From: Hemileia vastatrix
Lineage: Eukaryota; Basidiomycota; Pucciniomycetes; Pucciniales; Zaghouaniaceae
Direction of reading: 5' to 3'
Assembly: GCA_030280995.1 (NCBI GenBank)
Contig: JASXTE010000014.1
Location: 2,472,656-2,536,655 of the forward strand
Length of the DNA stretch: 64,000 nt
Below, piece by piece: positions 36,578-47,884 of the stretch; positions within the stretch are counted from its first letter, which is position 1; each line of letters starts with the position of its first letter. The position numbers were made by a program, and so were the translations under genes. Under the pieces are notes generated by a model. That model had not been told where the DNA came from. It saw only the letters and a list, made by a program, of their open reading frames with translations, and made no database searches.

Positions 36578-37894
36578 TATCCATCTTTTATAGGTCTTAT
36601 GCACTTAATAGTAATTTTTAATATTTTATATTAATCTTAAGAACCTTAGAAATAAGGTTACATAATTTTTAAATGGACTTAAAGCTTTTATTTTCATTTT
36701 TATGGTGAAATAATGAATAAATGCACTTTTAATCACTTAAAGTTGAATATATGGGCTATAAATTTTGTAATATTAAAATTGCACTTTGACAGATCATTTT
36801 TTCTTATTTTGGACTATTGATTTGGCTACTTGAATGTAGAAAAACAAAACTTTTAAAAATTGATGTTTTTTGTGCTGGAAATGGCTTCTGTGTACTGGTC
36901 TCATTCTGCCTGCATTTATCCCACATGCAGAGCTTCATTATTAACAAATTTTGTAATTTCACACTATAATTAACCCACATTGTATTCAATATATGTGTAA
37001 ACACACTAAAATAAGCAAGAGGCACTTATTTAGTGTCCTAATTTAATTATTAGTGCATTGACCTGTTAATATGCACTAATTTCATTAATTACCTCAAAAT
37101 TATCACCCAGATTTCACTAACAAGCATAAAATAACCTATTTAGTCAAGGATTTACCCATTAAAGCACCTTTCAAGAGTGTGCATTCAGTCACCCCACATT
37201 TCATGTCTTATTTTGGGTTTCTAAGGCTATATTGATCATTTTTAGATGGGGATTTCACATATAAATTTGTAATAATTAAAAACATCATCTCTACTGTTAA
37301 TCCTCCTTAATTATAAACTATAATTACATCCTTTCTTTCCTCATTTAGTCTTTTATTTAAAGATTTACATGTACATAATCTCATATTGGTTATTACTCTA
37401 TTTTGATGGATTAACACCTGTTCTTTTTGTATTTTATCTTGTAATATGATTCCTCTTCTGTTATTGTTTGATCCTTGGATTTCTGGGCATGTGTAACTTC
37501 TAGTTTCAGATTTCATTGGAAGTGTAGAGAATTGGTAAATAAATGGGGAACATTGGGGAATTCATGGGTATAAAAGGAGGAGGTTTTGGGCTTATATTCT
37601 ACATTCTCTTACATCACCTTAAAAATATATAACCAAGCCATAATAATACATATTCATTAGTAATTTCAAAGTCTTTTTAAAAATTGTTTTAAATCCTTAG
37701 TTATATTTTTCTACCAACCATAAGCTGAATACCATTTATAATTAGTGAGATTAAGCTACTGAGACCATTAAATTGAATTATATTTTAATACTTAATTGGA
37801 TTTTGACAACATTATTCATACTGGACAATTTAAATCTTCTAGAAATCTGACTAAAAAAGCTATTCACATCTCTGTACTTGAATTAAGCCTGATA
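36578..37894 (+). repeat. Solo LTR related to element C (plus orientation), 5' end disrupted
   Basis: Collinear over about 1.3 kb with the reverse complement of the element C LTR (61742-63241): matching landmarks include the start 'TATATCCATCTTTTATAGGTCTTATG', TATAAAAGGAGGAGG at 37569 on, 'TTTTTCTACCAAC' and the terminal '..AAGCCTGATA'. No internal region of that family follows at 37895, and the first ~160 bp expected are missing where the MITE end lies. Diverged, so older than element C. Confidence 0.7.
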
Positions 37895-39017
37895 CCACCT
37901 ATGTAAAAAATTAAATGGGATAATAATAAGATAATTAAACACACTGACTTGCCATCATTATCATTAAAAAAAGAAAAAAAAATTGAGGAAAAACAATAAA
38001 AAATTGTGAAAAAACAACAACAAAATAATTACCTTGATCACCAATATATCACAATAATATTCAATTATATACATACATATATATATAGTTTCAAAGCAGC
38101 CATATTCAAATTTTAAGGATGAACCCTGAAAAAAAACTCACTTTAAAAATTAAAAAAATTAAAAAAAAAGAATCCCCCTTTCATGCAAGGTGCAACACTT
38201 GAAGTAAAAGCAGCTCACTAAGTCCATAATCTAGGGCATAATTATCTCAACTAAACACATATTAAAAGGGCCAAAGAAACATTCACGTAGAAACTGCATT
38301 TCCTTTGTGTTCTCAATCCAGAACTGCTTATTTAACTGCACTTTGTCTAAATGCTAAATTTAAATGAGCCAATTGATTCAATTTGAGAAAATCAACACAG
38401 TATTAGCACTATGGTTAAGGTGATATTCTAAATGTGGGTTATTGTGTGCCTGATGGTTGATAAATGGTCTGTGAGTAGGAATGGGTGGTAATGTTACAGG
38501 GTCTAGAATATGGTAATGATGTTTATTAAAAGGGTCAATGAAAGGTGAAGTTTTATATATAAATGATGTTAGTTTTGATTTGAATTTCTTTAGAATTAAA
38601 TTATAATATCATTGTGAGAGTAGTTGAATTTATTGTAATATATATTGGACTATAATTTGTTCCTTCCTTTTATTAATAATAAATTTTTAAATCAATCCTG
38701 AATCTTTAAATCATTTTTCTGGTTATTAAGTTTCCAACCCTCTGTGAGATTTCTTAGAATATTAGTATTACCTTTAAGTATATATTAATATTCCCCTTTA
38801 ACATATTTCAAAGTAGGATAAGTTCCTTTGACATATCTTTGAGCCACTTCTTCAAGATATTCCTTTGTGCCTCAAAATAGTTTCAACTCAAAATCCCCAA
38901 TCTCAATTACTCAGGAACACCCTTGACCTTATGCATAGGTTTTTTGGTAACAGTATGATTTAAATCTCTGTAGTTCTCATTATTTTAACTACTACCCATT
39001 TTTCAGGTGCTAAATCT
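37895..39017. other. AT-rich DNA before element F
   Basis: No gene supported. It may contain the leader or a degraded LTR of element F, but no LTR pair was recognised. Confidence 0.35.
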
Positions 39018-39956
39018 AAATGGCTCCAATTCAACACACTCCTCCTATGGGCACTAATAGTAGGTCTTGTGCTAGAAGCAGGCTATCTATACGACCTGTT
39101 TCCCAAAATCACTCCCTTGAACCTTTCAATATAAGGTAAAGGCCACACTCAATCCAATCTGTGGAGGATATTCATCAGGATTTCAATAATCCTAGTAAAT
39201 AAGAAGAAGAAGGAAAAAAGGATACAATGCATGAGGCACCCTTGGTCTCTGCTACCAACCCTTCAGGACATCCTTCAGATCCTGGGCCATCTGCTTCATT
39301 GGAAGATTTCATGGAGATTTTTATAAAAACAATTTCAAATCCTACCTCTTCTGAGGGATCTAAATTCAAAACTCCTTTGATAAAATCTCCTGATAAAATT
39401 TATGGAGAGCACCCAAATAGATTACAGTCTTTCTTGCAAGCCTGCAAGTTATTTCTCCATAATTACCTTTAACTCCAATCACCCAAAATTTATTTATGCT
39501 TCCTCATTTATAGCTGGAAAAGAATCATAATAGTTTGAACCTTATCTTCTCATTCTCTCTTTGACAGAAAAAAATTAACTTATCAATAATTGTAAAAATT
39601 TTGAGGACCAAATCTTTATGTTTTTTGGTGACCCTAATGAAACTGATTACACAGAAATCAAACTTGAATTCCTTTGCATGAATGATAATGTAAAATATTC
39701 TGAATACATCTCAAATTTCAGAGCTGTAAAAACTTTATTAAGTTGGAATGATTCATCTTTAAAGTATCATTTCAAAAAAGGAATTCCCTCAAGGATTCTG
39801 AATCAATTAAATCTTTGCAGTCAAAAAATGACCAATTTGAAAGATTTGATTGATAGGACCCTCAAAATCGACAGTTCTTATCAAGGTGACTCCAACATTG
39901 AGACCACAGAAATAAATCCACTCTCAGCTCTAATTTTAAATTGGGACCTTCTTTGA
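39018..39956 (+). pseudogene. Element F Gag (frameshifted)
   Basis: ATG at 39021, stops near 39138 and 39201, then 39227-39472 with the capsid start and 39618-39956 with 'FFGDPNETDYTEIKLEFL', 'LLSWNDSSLKYHFKKGIPSRI' and 'LKDLIDRTLKIDSSY', matching capsid domains of fungal Ty3 elements. The frame is lost between 39472 and 39600. Inactive. Confidence 0.7.
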
Positions 39957-40301
39957 ATCACTCTCAACCAACCCATTCCTCATCAACACAATCCAAACTC
40001 AGTCTAAAGGGTAAGGAGAAAACTTGACCCAAAATCTTGACCCCCAGAAATATCAGCAAGGTATTGGACACAAAATGGGAATAAAAAAAGCTGAAAGGAG
40101 GAGAAGAGTGAATAATTTTTTGTTTTTGTATTGTTGTGGAAAGGACAAGTTATAAGATTGTGCTAAGTTGAAGGATAGGGAAGGTACTAGTTCCAAGTCA
40201 AAAAACTAGATAATATTTTAATTGTGTAAAAATAAAACTATTTCATCTCCCCCAGTGCACAAAATTCCCATTTCTTAAGGACTGGATTTTCCAAAAACCA
40301 T

Positions 40302-40619
40302 TTGAGATTAAGATTAATTTTCTTTAAGGAGGATATTCCCTTCAGTTGCCTGATTGAATCTGGAGTTTCAATTTCATTTACCAGTATATCTTTTTCTGAG
40401 AGAATTAAGCTGAAATTTGTAGATATCAACAAAATTCTAATTTATCTGATCAAAGCAGAGGAATCCAAGTACTTTTTTAGTAAAAAAGTTTTATGGGTTC
40501 TCAATTTTCCAAATTTTCCCTCCTGCAAGTGGGAATTAACAGTCTTAGACTCCCCAAGGATTGACAAAACCATTCTTGGCCATGACATTTTAAAGCATTG
40601 GAATCCAATGATTGATTAG
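40302..40619 (+). pseudogene. Element F retroviral-type protease domain
   Basis: 'FSCLIESGVSISFTS' stands where the D(S/T)G active site is expected, with Glu instead of Asp, and 'RIDKTILGHDILKHWNPMID' matches the conserved C-terminal flap ('ILG..FL...NP.ID'). So this is a Ty3-type protease, catalytically damaged. It lies between the decayed nucleocapsid region and RT. Confidence 0.6.
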
Positions 40620-41079
40620 TAAAAGGGATTGATCACCCTTTCTTCTAAGAATATTTCTAATTCATCAATTCAGGTCAATAGAGAGTTAAACAACCCACCT
40701 GACCAAGTCCTGCTATAAGACACTTCTCTGCAAGATGTATTTCAAGCATCAGATTCTTCTTTAACTTAGCACTTGGCTAACTTTTCTAGCTCAATAAATT
40801 CACTTGAAGAGTATTTAAATAGTCTTGAAGTAACTGATCTTTGCTCTATAAATTCAGGTCTACCCTTGAAAGATTTATTCAAAGATGAAGAGGGCAGCCA
40901 AATAACTATTTCAGCCATTAATTAGACTCTAGCAGAAATCTACCATGATTTTATCAATGCATTCTCAATATGTAAGGCCAAATAATTACCACCTAAATGA
41001 CCCTAAAATCAGAAGATAGAGTTAAAAGGCCCAGAACCTTCCACAGGTCCTTCCTATTCTTTTTCAAAGGACAAATCTC

Positions 41080-42480
41080 AAATTCTTTGAGACTACATTT
41101 CAGAAAATGTAGCAAAAGGTTTCATTCAAGCCATTAGATCTCCAACAAGCTCTCCAGTCATTTTTGTTAAGAAAAAGGACAGAAGTATTAGGTTTTGTGT
41201 TTATTATAGAAGACTCAACACAATGACTAAGAAGAATACTTATCCAGTTCCTCCTATGTCATTATACCAGAAAAAAATGTGAGAACCTGATTGCAGGTGC
41301 CAATCCATATTTTTGATTTGATTCAGTTCTAGATCAGCTGTAATTCTTCTAGAAAGACTGTGAACTGAACACTGAGAATTCTAGCTTTCATGGAATCAAA
41401 TCTGAGTTATTCTTGAATCACAAGTGGATTGAGGGATTGGAACTTGCTAGTGGGTTACAGGGTTTTTTTTTGTGGTGTTACTTCTTACTTTATTTGATGG
41501 TGCTAATTTCTTTTCTAAAATTGATATCAGAGGCACTTATAATCTCATATGTATTTCAGAAGGACATTAACCTTTAACTGAAATGCACACAAGATTTGGT
41601 AGATTTGAATATTTTATTATGCCTTTTGGATTGTTTAATGTACCATTGACTTTTCAGACTTTCATCAATGATATCTTTCATGATGTGGTTAAAATTTTTT
41701 CTGTTGTCTATTTAGATGACATTTTAATATTATCTTAGAATCTTGGCAAACATATTCAAAATGTCTGACAGGTCTTAGATTGTCTTTCATAACATGGTCT
41801 CTACACTAAGCACACTAAATTTGAAATCCACCTAAAATCTGTAAACTTCTTAGGCTTCACATTTTCCACTGATGGTCTAGTCATGGATCATAAAAAGTTC
41901 AAAAATATTTGGAATGGCCTAAGCCAAATAATCTAAAATCCTTACAATTATTTCTAGGTTTTGAAAATTTATATAGAAGATCTATTAAAGATTACTCTAA
42001 AAATATTACAAAATCTTACTTCTCTTCTTATAAAAGATATTCCTTTTTTTTACCAATAGAGCAAAAAAGTAATTTGAAGCATTGAAAACTGGATTCACCA
42101 AAGCTCCAATTTTTTGACATTTTGATCCTATTGCTGTGAAAATAATCACGATATATTCTAGCAATTATACTATAGCAGGATTCATATTTCAACTTAATCC
42201 TGAAACAAATTTGTATCATTCTGTTGCTTTTGAGTCATACAAACTCATTGAAGCAGAATTAAACTACAAAATTCATGATAAGAAATTATTATCTATTTTT
42301 CATTGGCTTAAAAAATGGTGTTATTTTCTTCTCATTCTTAGTAGCTCTTTCCAAATCCTAACTGATCATAATTCTTTGAAATAAAACGTGTCTTCCAAAG
42401 TACTAACTAGATGTCAGGCTAGGTGGGCTTAATTCTCAGCTGAATTTAGTCTTACTATTACCTACCCCACAGGTAAAAGT
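41080..42480 (+). pseudogene. Element F reverse transcriptase-RNase H, split by a MITE
   Basis: RT starts about 41100 ('SPVIFVKKKDRSIRFCVYYRRLN'), is interrupted by a MITE (41265-41477), resumes with 'LFDGANFFSKIDIRGTYNLI' and has 'MPFGLFNVPLTFQTFIND' and the catalytic YLDD near 41709. RNase H follows (42136-42384: 'YSSNYTIAGFIFQLNPE', 'YKLIEAELNYKIHDKKLLSIFHWLKKW'). Several TAG and TAA codons replace Trp or Gln positions. Removing the MITE and one TTA copy rejoins the RT frame. Confidence 0.8.
41265..41477. mobile_element. 213-bp MITE inserted in element F RT
   Basis: Terminal inverted repeats TACCAGAAAAAAA on the left and CACCACAAAAAAA as complement of the right, with 'GCCAATCC' and 'TTCCAATCC' further in. 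Target duplication TTA at 41262-41264 and 41478-41480. Excising it with one TTA restores an uninterrupted RT reading (MSLLLTLFDGANFF). Ends and 3-bp duplication fit a CACTA/CMC-type element; it is a different family from the 15447 and 47412 copies. Confidence 0.8.
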
Positions 42481-43310
42481 TGTGTAGTGTCATTATAGAT
42501 CCTATCAGTTAATAGAAAAGGATTTATTCTGGCCAGGTATGACCAAAGAAATAAAGGCCTATATTAAAGCATGTTACAAATGTAATATAAAAAAGGTACC
42601 TTGACACAGGAATTATGGGTTGCTTCAACCACTTCCAATTCCCTCTAAACCTTGGGACTCAATTTTGATGGATTTCATTTCTTAATTACCTTCATCAGAT
42701 AATTTCAATACTATTTTAGTCATAGTTGATAGATTATCTAAAATGTCTATTTTTATAAAGACTAATACTACTTCCACAGTGGAATATTTAGCTACATTAT
42801 TTCAAGAATATGAATTTTCTAAAAATGGATTACCTTCTGATATAATTTCTGATACATGTTCTCTGTTTGTTTCTACTTTCTGGACTCAACTTTTTCAACA
42901 ATTAAATATTACAAGGAATATATCTACATCCTGTAATCCGGAAACAGACAGGAAAACAGATAGAGTCAATTAAATCCTCAAACAATATCTTCAAATGTAT
43001 GTCAATTATAAACAAGACAATTGGACCACATCGTTACAATTGGCCAAATTTTCCTACAATAACTCAACACATCCTTTGACAAAGAAATCTCCCTTTAAAA
43101 AAATCTATGGACAACATCCTTTATTTAATCCAATTCATGTAGGAAAAAATCATTCTACTGAACCTTATTTTCAGACCATTTCACAAATTCAAGGAAAAAT
43201 TCAATCCAACCTCATAGCAGCAAACCAAAGATATAAGGAACAGGCCAACAAACATTGACAATCTGCTCCACTTTTTAAACCAGGAAACAAAGTATGTGTT
43301 AGGACCTAAG
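42481..43310 (+). pseudogene. Element F integrase (broken)
   Basis: Zinc region 'ACYKCNIKK' region near 42570, then catalytic core pieces 42743-42973 ('LVIVDRLSKMSIFIKTNTT..', 'GLPSDIISDTCSLFVS', '..NPETDRKTDRVN') and 42995-43258 ('LAKFSYNNSTHPLTKKSPF', 'IYGQHP'). The first and third catalytic regions are recognisable; the second reads ISDTCS where SDR/NGS is usual. TAA/TAG stops separate the parts. The chromodomain end is absent. Confidence 0.7.
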
Positions 43311-43479
43311 AGGGTAGACTACTACTAATGCTAACACTAGCCTAAGATGGGACTGACTATGTTGGGGCTATCAATAGTTAGGGTTACAAATATGGGAAAT
43401 GGAGAAGTAACTGGATTACTATATAATTTTTCTGATTAGAAGGGCCTCACAGTGCTTTCCCCTTAAAACCCCCTGATGC

Positions 43480-45065
43480 GATATTCCCTTCTCCCACCTG
43501 TTACAATGCATAGAACACATAGAACTCCTCCTTCTTTCCTCCAAACCCAAATCCTAACATTATCCCCATTTTACCCCTCCTGTCCCCTTCTCGCCTTCTC
43601 AAACTCCTTCACCTTCCCCTTAGCATTAACTAAATTTTCTACTGGCTCCCAAGATCTATCTCCTACTCTGTAAACTTTCCAGTGCACAAATTACTGAACC
43701 TTTCCCCTGTACACCCACTTATCAATAATATTTTCTACCTCAAACTCTTCCTCATTTCCAATGTATACTGGTGCAAGTTATTCTTCTGGGAGTCCCAGTA
43801 TTTTATTTTGGCACTTTGTGAGTAATGAGATATTGAACACCGGATGTACTTGTCTCATTGAAATTGGTAGTTCCAATTTGTATTCAAATTCAGATATCTC
43901 TCACTTTATCTTAAACAGGTCCAACTTCCTGAAATCTAGCTTGGCTCTTTGGAATAATGAAGAAAGGAATTTTGGGCTTAGCCAGACCTTTTCACCTACC
44001 TCTAGCACCTGATGTTGAATCTTCCCTTGATCATGGTGGAGTTTAATTTACTGTTGGGATATCTTGAGCACTGATTCTATTTCCTGATAGATACTCAGTA
44101 TTTTCTGAATCTGTTCTTCAGCTTCTGGAACTTGCAGCACTGATGGGGTACTAATTGAAAATGTTGAGTGGTATCCATAGTTGGCAAAGAAAAGGTTAAA
44201 TTCCAGTTTCAATATGTGACCATTTTTTATGAGAGTTCAGAAAATTATAGTAGCTGAACCCAATCATCTTGCTGATAATTATTTAATAGTGTAGGCATTT
44301 TTTAATTACCTTATTCAATATCTTAGATTTCCTGTCAGTCTGCAGATGTCATACTTTTGAAAAAATGGGCTTAATGCTCAGTTGCTCATACATTGCCTTC
44401 AACAACTTAGATTTAAAAGTAATTTACCTGTCTGATACTATACATTCAGGAATCCATGTAACTCTCAGAGATTTTCCACCATTAAGTCTGCAATAACCTC
44501 TGATGTAACCTTTGCAGTGGTGGGGACAAAGTGCACCATCTTGGTGCAAGGGTCAAATACTGTGAGAATAGTATTCCTTCTTTGAGACTTGTGTAACTCC
44601 ACTAAAATATTGTAAGAGAGTTCCTTTGATGTATTGTTGTGTATAATTAACAGAGTTAGTGGTGTGGCTGTTGGGCTGACCTTTTTCCCCTGGAAAGAGT
44701 CACATGCCACTACATAGTGCTGGACATGTGCCTTCATGGAGTTACAGTAAAGGTTGTGATTTACCAGATCCACCATCTTCAGTGGTTGTGGGTGCTCTGC
44801 GATTGGGTATTTGTTCCTTTATTTGACCACCTGCCTCTTGAGCTCTTCATCATTTTGAAACACTATCCTCCCATTCCAATACAATACTTCTCCTTCCAGG
44901 TGGTACTCCTCCAATCCTTTCCTTACCAATACCTTCTTATATAACAGCACCTTTACCAGCTCCTGTACTGACTCATCCTTTTCATCCCCCTTTATTACCT
45001 ATTGCATCAATACTCATCCACTGTAGAAATACTTACAGTTGGCTTGCTGTAAGCAGAATCCAAGG
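43480..45065 (-). pseudogene. Element E integrase and chromodomain (broken)
   Basis: On the minus strand: pre-core segment with 'LVKVLLYKKVLVRKGLEEYHLEGEVLYWNGRIV' elements (about 45000-44850), zinc region with 'CDSFQGKK' (about 44690), core 44776-44465 ('NTILTVFDPCTKMVHFVP'), then 'GEKVWLSPKFL' and 'HPVFNISLL' (about 44000-43840) and a chromodomain 'GKVQ.FVHWKVY' to 'SWEPVENLVNAKG' (about 43710-43620). Stops, for instance at 44465 and within the GPF/Y part, inactivate it. Confidence 0.8.
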
Positions 45066-45069
45066 GAGT

Positions 45070-46070
45070 TTGATAAACCTAAGAAAACCATGTCCCTTTA
45101 AAATAAATAAAAAAAATTCAATAATATAGGCTAAAGTCTCTACTTGATAAGAGAATAAATTTTAACCAGCTATATTAAAAAGTTTTGAGATGAATGGAAT
45201 CTGTGCTCTTAGAAAATATAAAGAAATACAAAAAAAAGTTGTATCAGTGAAAAGTTATTTAAATGATTGAATATATATATTTTTTTAAAGTTTTTATGTT
45301 TTTTAAAAGATGTTAAAAATGAGTTTCTGGAGTTAAAACCATTCTAATGATAACCTATAAGTGTATCTTTATAAGTTGTTATGTAAAATATATAAAGTGT
45401 TATTTAACAATTTTATATTTATAAGGGTATTACAATTTATAAAATGTTATGTTAGCAGTTGTTATGTGTTAGTGTGTCTCTATCTATTTCTGTCATACTA
45501 ATTTCAATTCTACAGCTTATCTATGCATAGCCCAGTCATTTTCTTCCTTTCTCTCCTTCTGGAGTTTCCCAGAGTTTGTACAGACCTATGGACTTAATTA
45601 GAGCCTTTAAACCTTAATATAAAATTTATAAAAATTTGAGATGACTGAGCTACATCTGGAGAAAATTTCCAATAACTTTTTAGCCTTTACAGCCAAATTC
45701 AGCAAGTTAAAAATCATCAAAGCTGAGTAATTTAACAAATGTCAAAAATATTTAAAAATATATAATAAAATAATTTAAACTACAAAAAAAATAGAAAAAA
45801 TTTCTGTAAATCATCTAAAGGTTCTTGAAACTACTGAATTTAATTTTCATGAGTTTTAAGTCCCATGTTAATTTTTCTTTATTGTAAAATAATTATTTTC
45901 TTTGACACATTGTCTTGACCAAAATTTGCCATAATACCAACCATATTTCTTTATAATAAAATTAATCTTAAAATTTTTAAAACACTCTAATCCTCCATAA
46001 TGAACACCCCATAATAAATTTTTGATAATATTTAGTGACATAGTAAACTTTAGACTACCACACTGCCAAT
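45070..46070. other. Unidentified AT-rich block inside element E
   Basis: About 1 kb lying exactly between the end of E RNase H (46081 upward) and the start of E integrase (about 45065 downward). It has no recognisable retroelement coding and a much lower GC content than its flanks. Likely an inserted element, but no terminal repeats or target duplication were found. The 70-codon ORF at 45868-46080 may be chance. Confidence 0.4.
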
Positions 46071-46080
46071 TCCACCTCAT

Positions 46081-46445
46081 CTAGGATTACCCCCTCTTCA
46101 AGGTCCCCCTTCAATTATGATGCACCAACAGTATGTAGCTGGTTTGGCGCTGGGCACAAGTCAGGGCATTGTGATAGCGCATCAGTTTTTCCACTTTTTC
46201 TTCCTGGTCAAAATTGAACAACAAAATTAATGCTTCTTAGAAGCTCTTCCCAGTGTGCTTGCTGGTGAGTCAACTTTATAGTGGTCAGGACAGTTTCCAA
46301 GCTTTTGGGATCTTTATAGATAATAAATTGTAAATTTTATGGCCCCCCTTCCAAATAATTGAGCCAGGTGCATAAAGCTTCTGCTAGTGCCAATAGAACC
46401 TTGTCATATATTTTATAGTTCAATTTGGTGCCTAGTAGTGTACAG
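46081..46445 (-). pseudogene. Element E RNase H, C-terminal part
   Basis: Minus-strand reading 'LLGTKLNYKIYDKVLLALAEAL' through 'HQQAHWEELLRSINFVV', then 'GRKSGKTDALSQCPDL', the usual end of Ty3 RNase H. It is separated from its N-terminal part (47164-47410) by a solo LTR. Confidence 0.75.
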
Positions 46446-47163
46446 TGTAGAAATTCTATAGTGCTAGCTATAGGACTTGACCAAGGGAGTTGGAGAAAAG
46501 CCAGAAAGAAAATCTCGTGTCCCTCTAGAGAAATAAAGTGAGATTTACCTGATGCATAAAATTGGAGATCTGTTTGCTAGTCCCTCTAATCAATACTCTT
46601 GATTGCTTTGAAAGTTAAGATAGTTGTTGCCAGACAGACTACCAGAAAAAGAAATGAATAATAGGATCTTGTTAACAAAACATGCAAAACCAACCAAAGG
46701 TGACATACAAAGAAGAGATAAGTAATGAGATAAGATCCCCTGTCTCTGTTTGAAATCTCCCACACACACACCATACAGCCATGCACAGACCACCCCATTC
46801 TAATCCCTGCCCAAAATACAGATTTACCAGCCTTTTATATGCATGAAATTGCCTTTAGGAACTTTCACATGCACAGGTGGGAAGGCCTCTTTTAAGCCCT
46901 CAGATACCCTCTAAAACAAAAAAAACAGTAACTACACTTAAAAATAAGCTAATCATGCACAGCACATACCAAAATGCAGAGAAAAAAAAGGGAATGAAGC
47001 TGAGACATAATAATTGGCCCTAGATTAAGACTCCAAAAACCCAACTAATCATCTAACATCTATAAAAAAACCAATAAAAAAACCATAACCCCAACTATAC
47101 CCTACATACCAAATACCCCCAAATATGCGCTACAAAGGCCTACCCAGATTTTGGATGACCACA
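46446..47163 (-). repeat. Solo LTR of the element D family, inserted in element E RNase H
   Basis: In minus orientation it starts TGTGGTCATCC and ends CTACA, like the D LTR (TGTGGTCTTCC...CTACA). The last ~220 bp align clearly with 48750-48960 (shared 'GGTAGTCTGTCTGG', 'GGTAAATCTCACTT', 'TCTCCAACTCCCTTGGTCAAG'). It separates 'VAYFS' from 'LLGTKLNY' of E RNase H. A matching target duplication is not evident, perhaps through decay. About 718 bp against 1076 in D, so it is an internally shorter variant. Confidence 0.7.
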
Positions 47164-47884
47164 GCATGAGAAATATGCTACTGGTTGTAAGACATTCTCA
47201 GTATCATATTGGGATAATACCATGCCTAGTGCAAAGTCTGAGAAGTCACATACCAGAACACATGGCTTTAGTAAGTCTGGGATTTCAAGAATAGGGGCTG
47301 TCAAAAATTTCATTTTCAGGTAGTCAAAAACATCTTTTTGGCTAATTTTTCAATTGAACTAGGCTTCCTTCCTTGTGAGGTGGTAAAGTGGGCGGCTAAT
47401 GTGGGAATAGTCACTATGAAATATAGGGGTTGGACTTGCTAGCAAGTCCTCAACCTGAACTCAGATGGAACTCAGACTGAACTCATACTGAACTCTACTT
47501 GAACACCCACCTAAAACTGTTCTGCTGAGTGGTTTTCATCCCTGATTTTATGGTTCCTTTTTCAATAGCTCAATGTGTGTTCAATCTGTGGTGAGTTTGG
47601 GTCCAAGGTTGCAGACTTGCTAGCAATTCCGCCCCCCATATTGTGTGGTCAGTTTTCAATAAAGCTGTGGTAAAAATTTTCAAAGCCTAAGAATGACTGA
47701 AGCTCCTTTACTGCTGCTGGTTTTTTAAACTCTGTTACTGAATTTACCTTCTCCTGATCCATTTTCACCCTAACATTTGATATGAACATACCTAGATAGG
47801 GGATTTCACCTACTGAAAAGATGAATTTGTCTGGTTTTAACCATACTTTTGCCTCCATTAAGCACTTCAAAAAATCTCCCCCAC
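47164..47884 (-). pseudogene. Element E RT end and RNase H start
   Basis: 47884-47654 encodes the RT connection ('DFLKCLMEAKVWLKPDKFIF', 'YLGMFISN', 'VKELQSFLGFENFYHSFIEN'). After the MITE the frame continues 'YSHISRPLYHLTRKEA' then 'FLTAPILEIPDL' and 'DFSDFALGMVLSQYD' (RNase H D motif) and 'VAYFS'. A TAG and a TGA lie near 47365-47350. The residues MLEDH at the start of the open frame belong to D LTR, not to E. Confidence 0.75.
47412..47650. mobile_element. CACTA-like MITE, copy 1b
   Basis: 239 bp, same family as 15447-15696, with left end CACTATGAAATATAGGGG and right complement GACCACACAATATGGGGGG. Target duplication AGT at 47409-47411 and 47651-47653. Removing it with one AGT restores element E coding ('FIEN-YSHIS'), confirming exact ends and a 3-bp duplication. 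Confidence 0.88.

Larger units (their letters stand above)
39018..43310 (+). mobile_element. Element F: heavily decayed Ty3/gypsy element
   Basis: Collinear gag, protease, RT, RNase H and integrase on the plus strand with many stops and frameshifts. The family differs from A-C: Gag has 'IYGEHPNRLQSFLQACKLF' and 'YSEYISNFRAV', as in common Ty3 elements of agaric fungi. LTRs were not identified. The integrase end breaks off near 43310 ('PLFKPGNKVCV'), soon before element E starts in the opposite orientation. Confidence 0.8.
43480..47884 (-). mobile_element. Element E: chromovirus fragment, 3' half, interrupted several times
   Basis: Minus-strand order from 47884: end of RT, RNase H, integrase and chromodomain. 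It is cut at 47885 by the left LTR of element D; the missing gag-RT half should lie beyond the right end of D. It carries MITE copy 1b (47412-47650), a D-family solo LTR (46446-47163) and an unidentified ~1-kb block (about 45070-46070). No E LTR recognised near 43480. Confidence 0.8.

Noticed and set aside
46586..46798. Two overlapping minus-strand ORFs with membrane-like segments
   Set aside because: They lie within the D-family solo LTR, overlap in two frames, and match no known protein.
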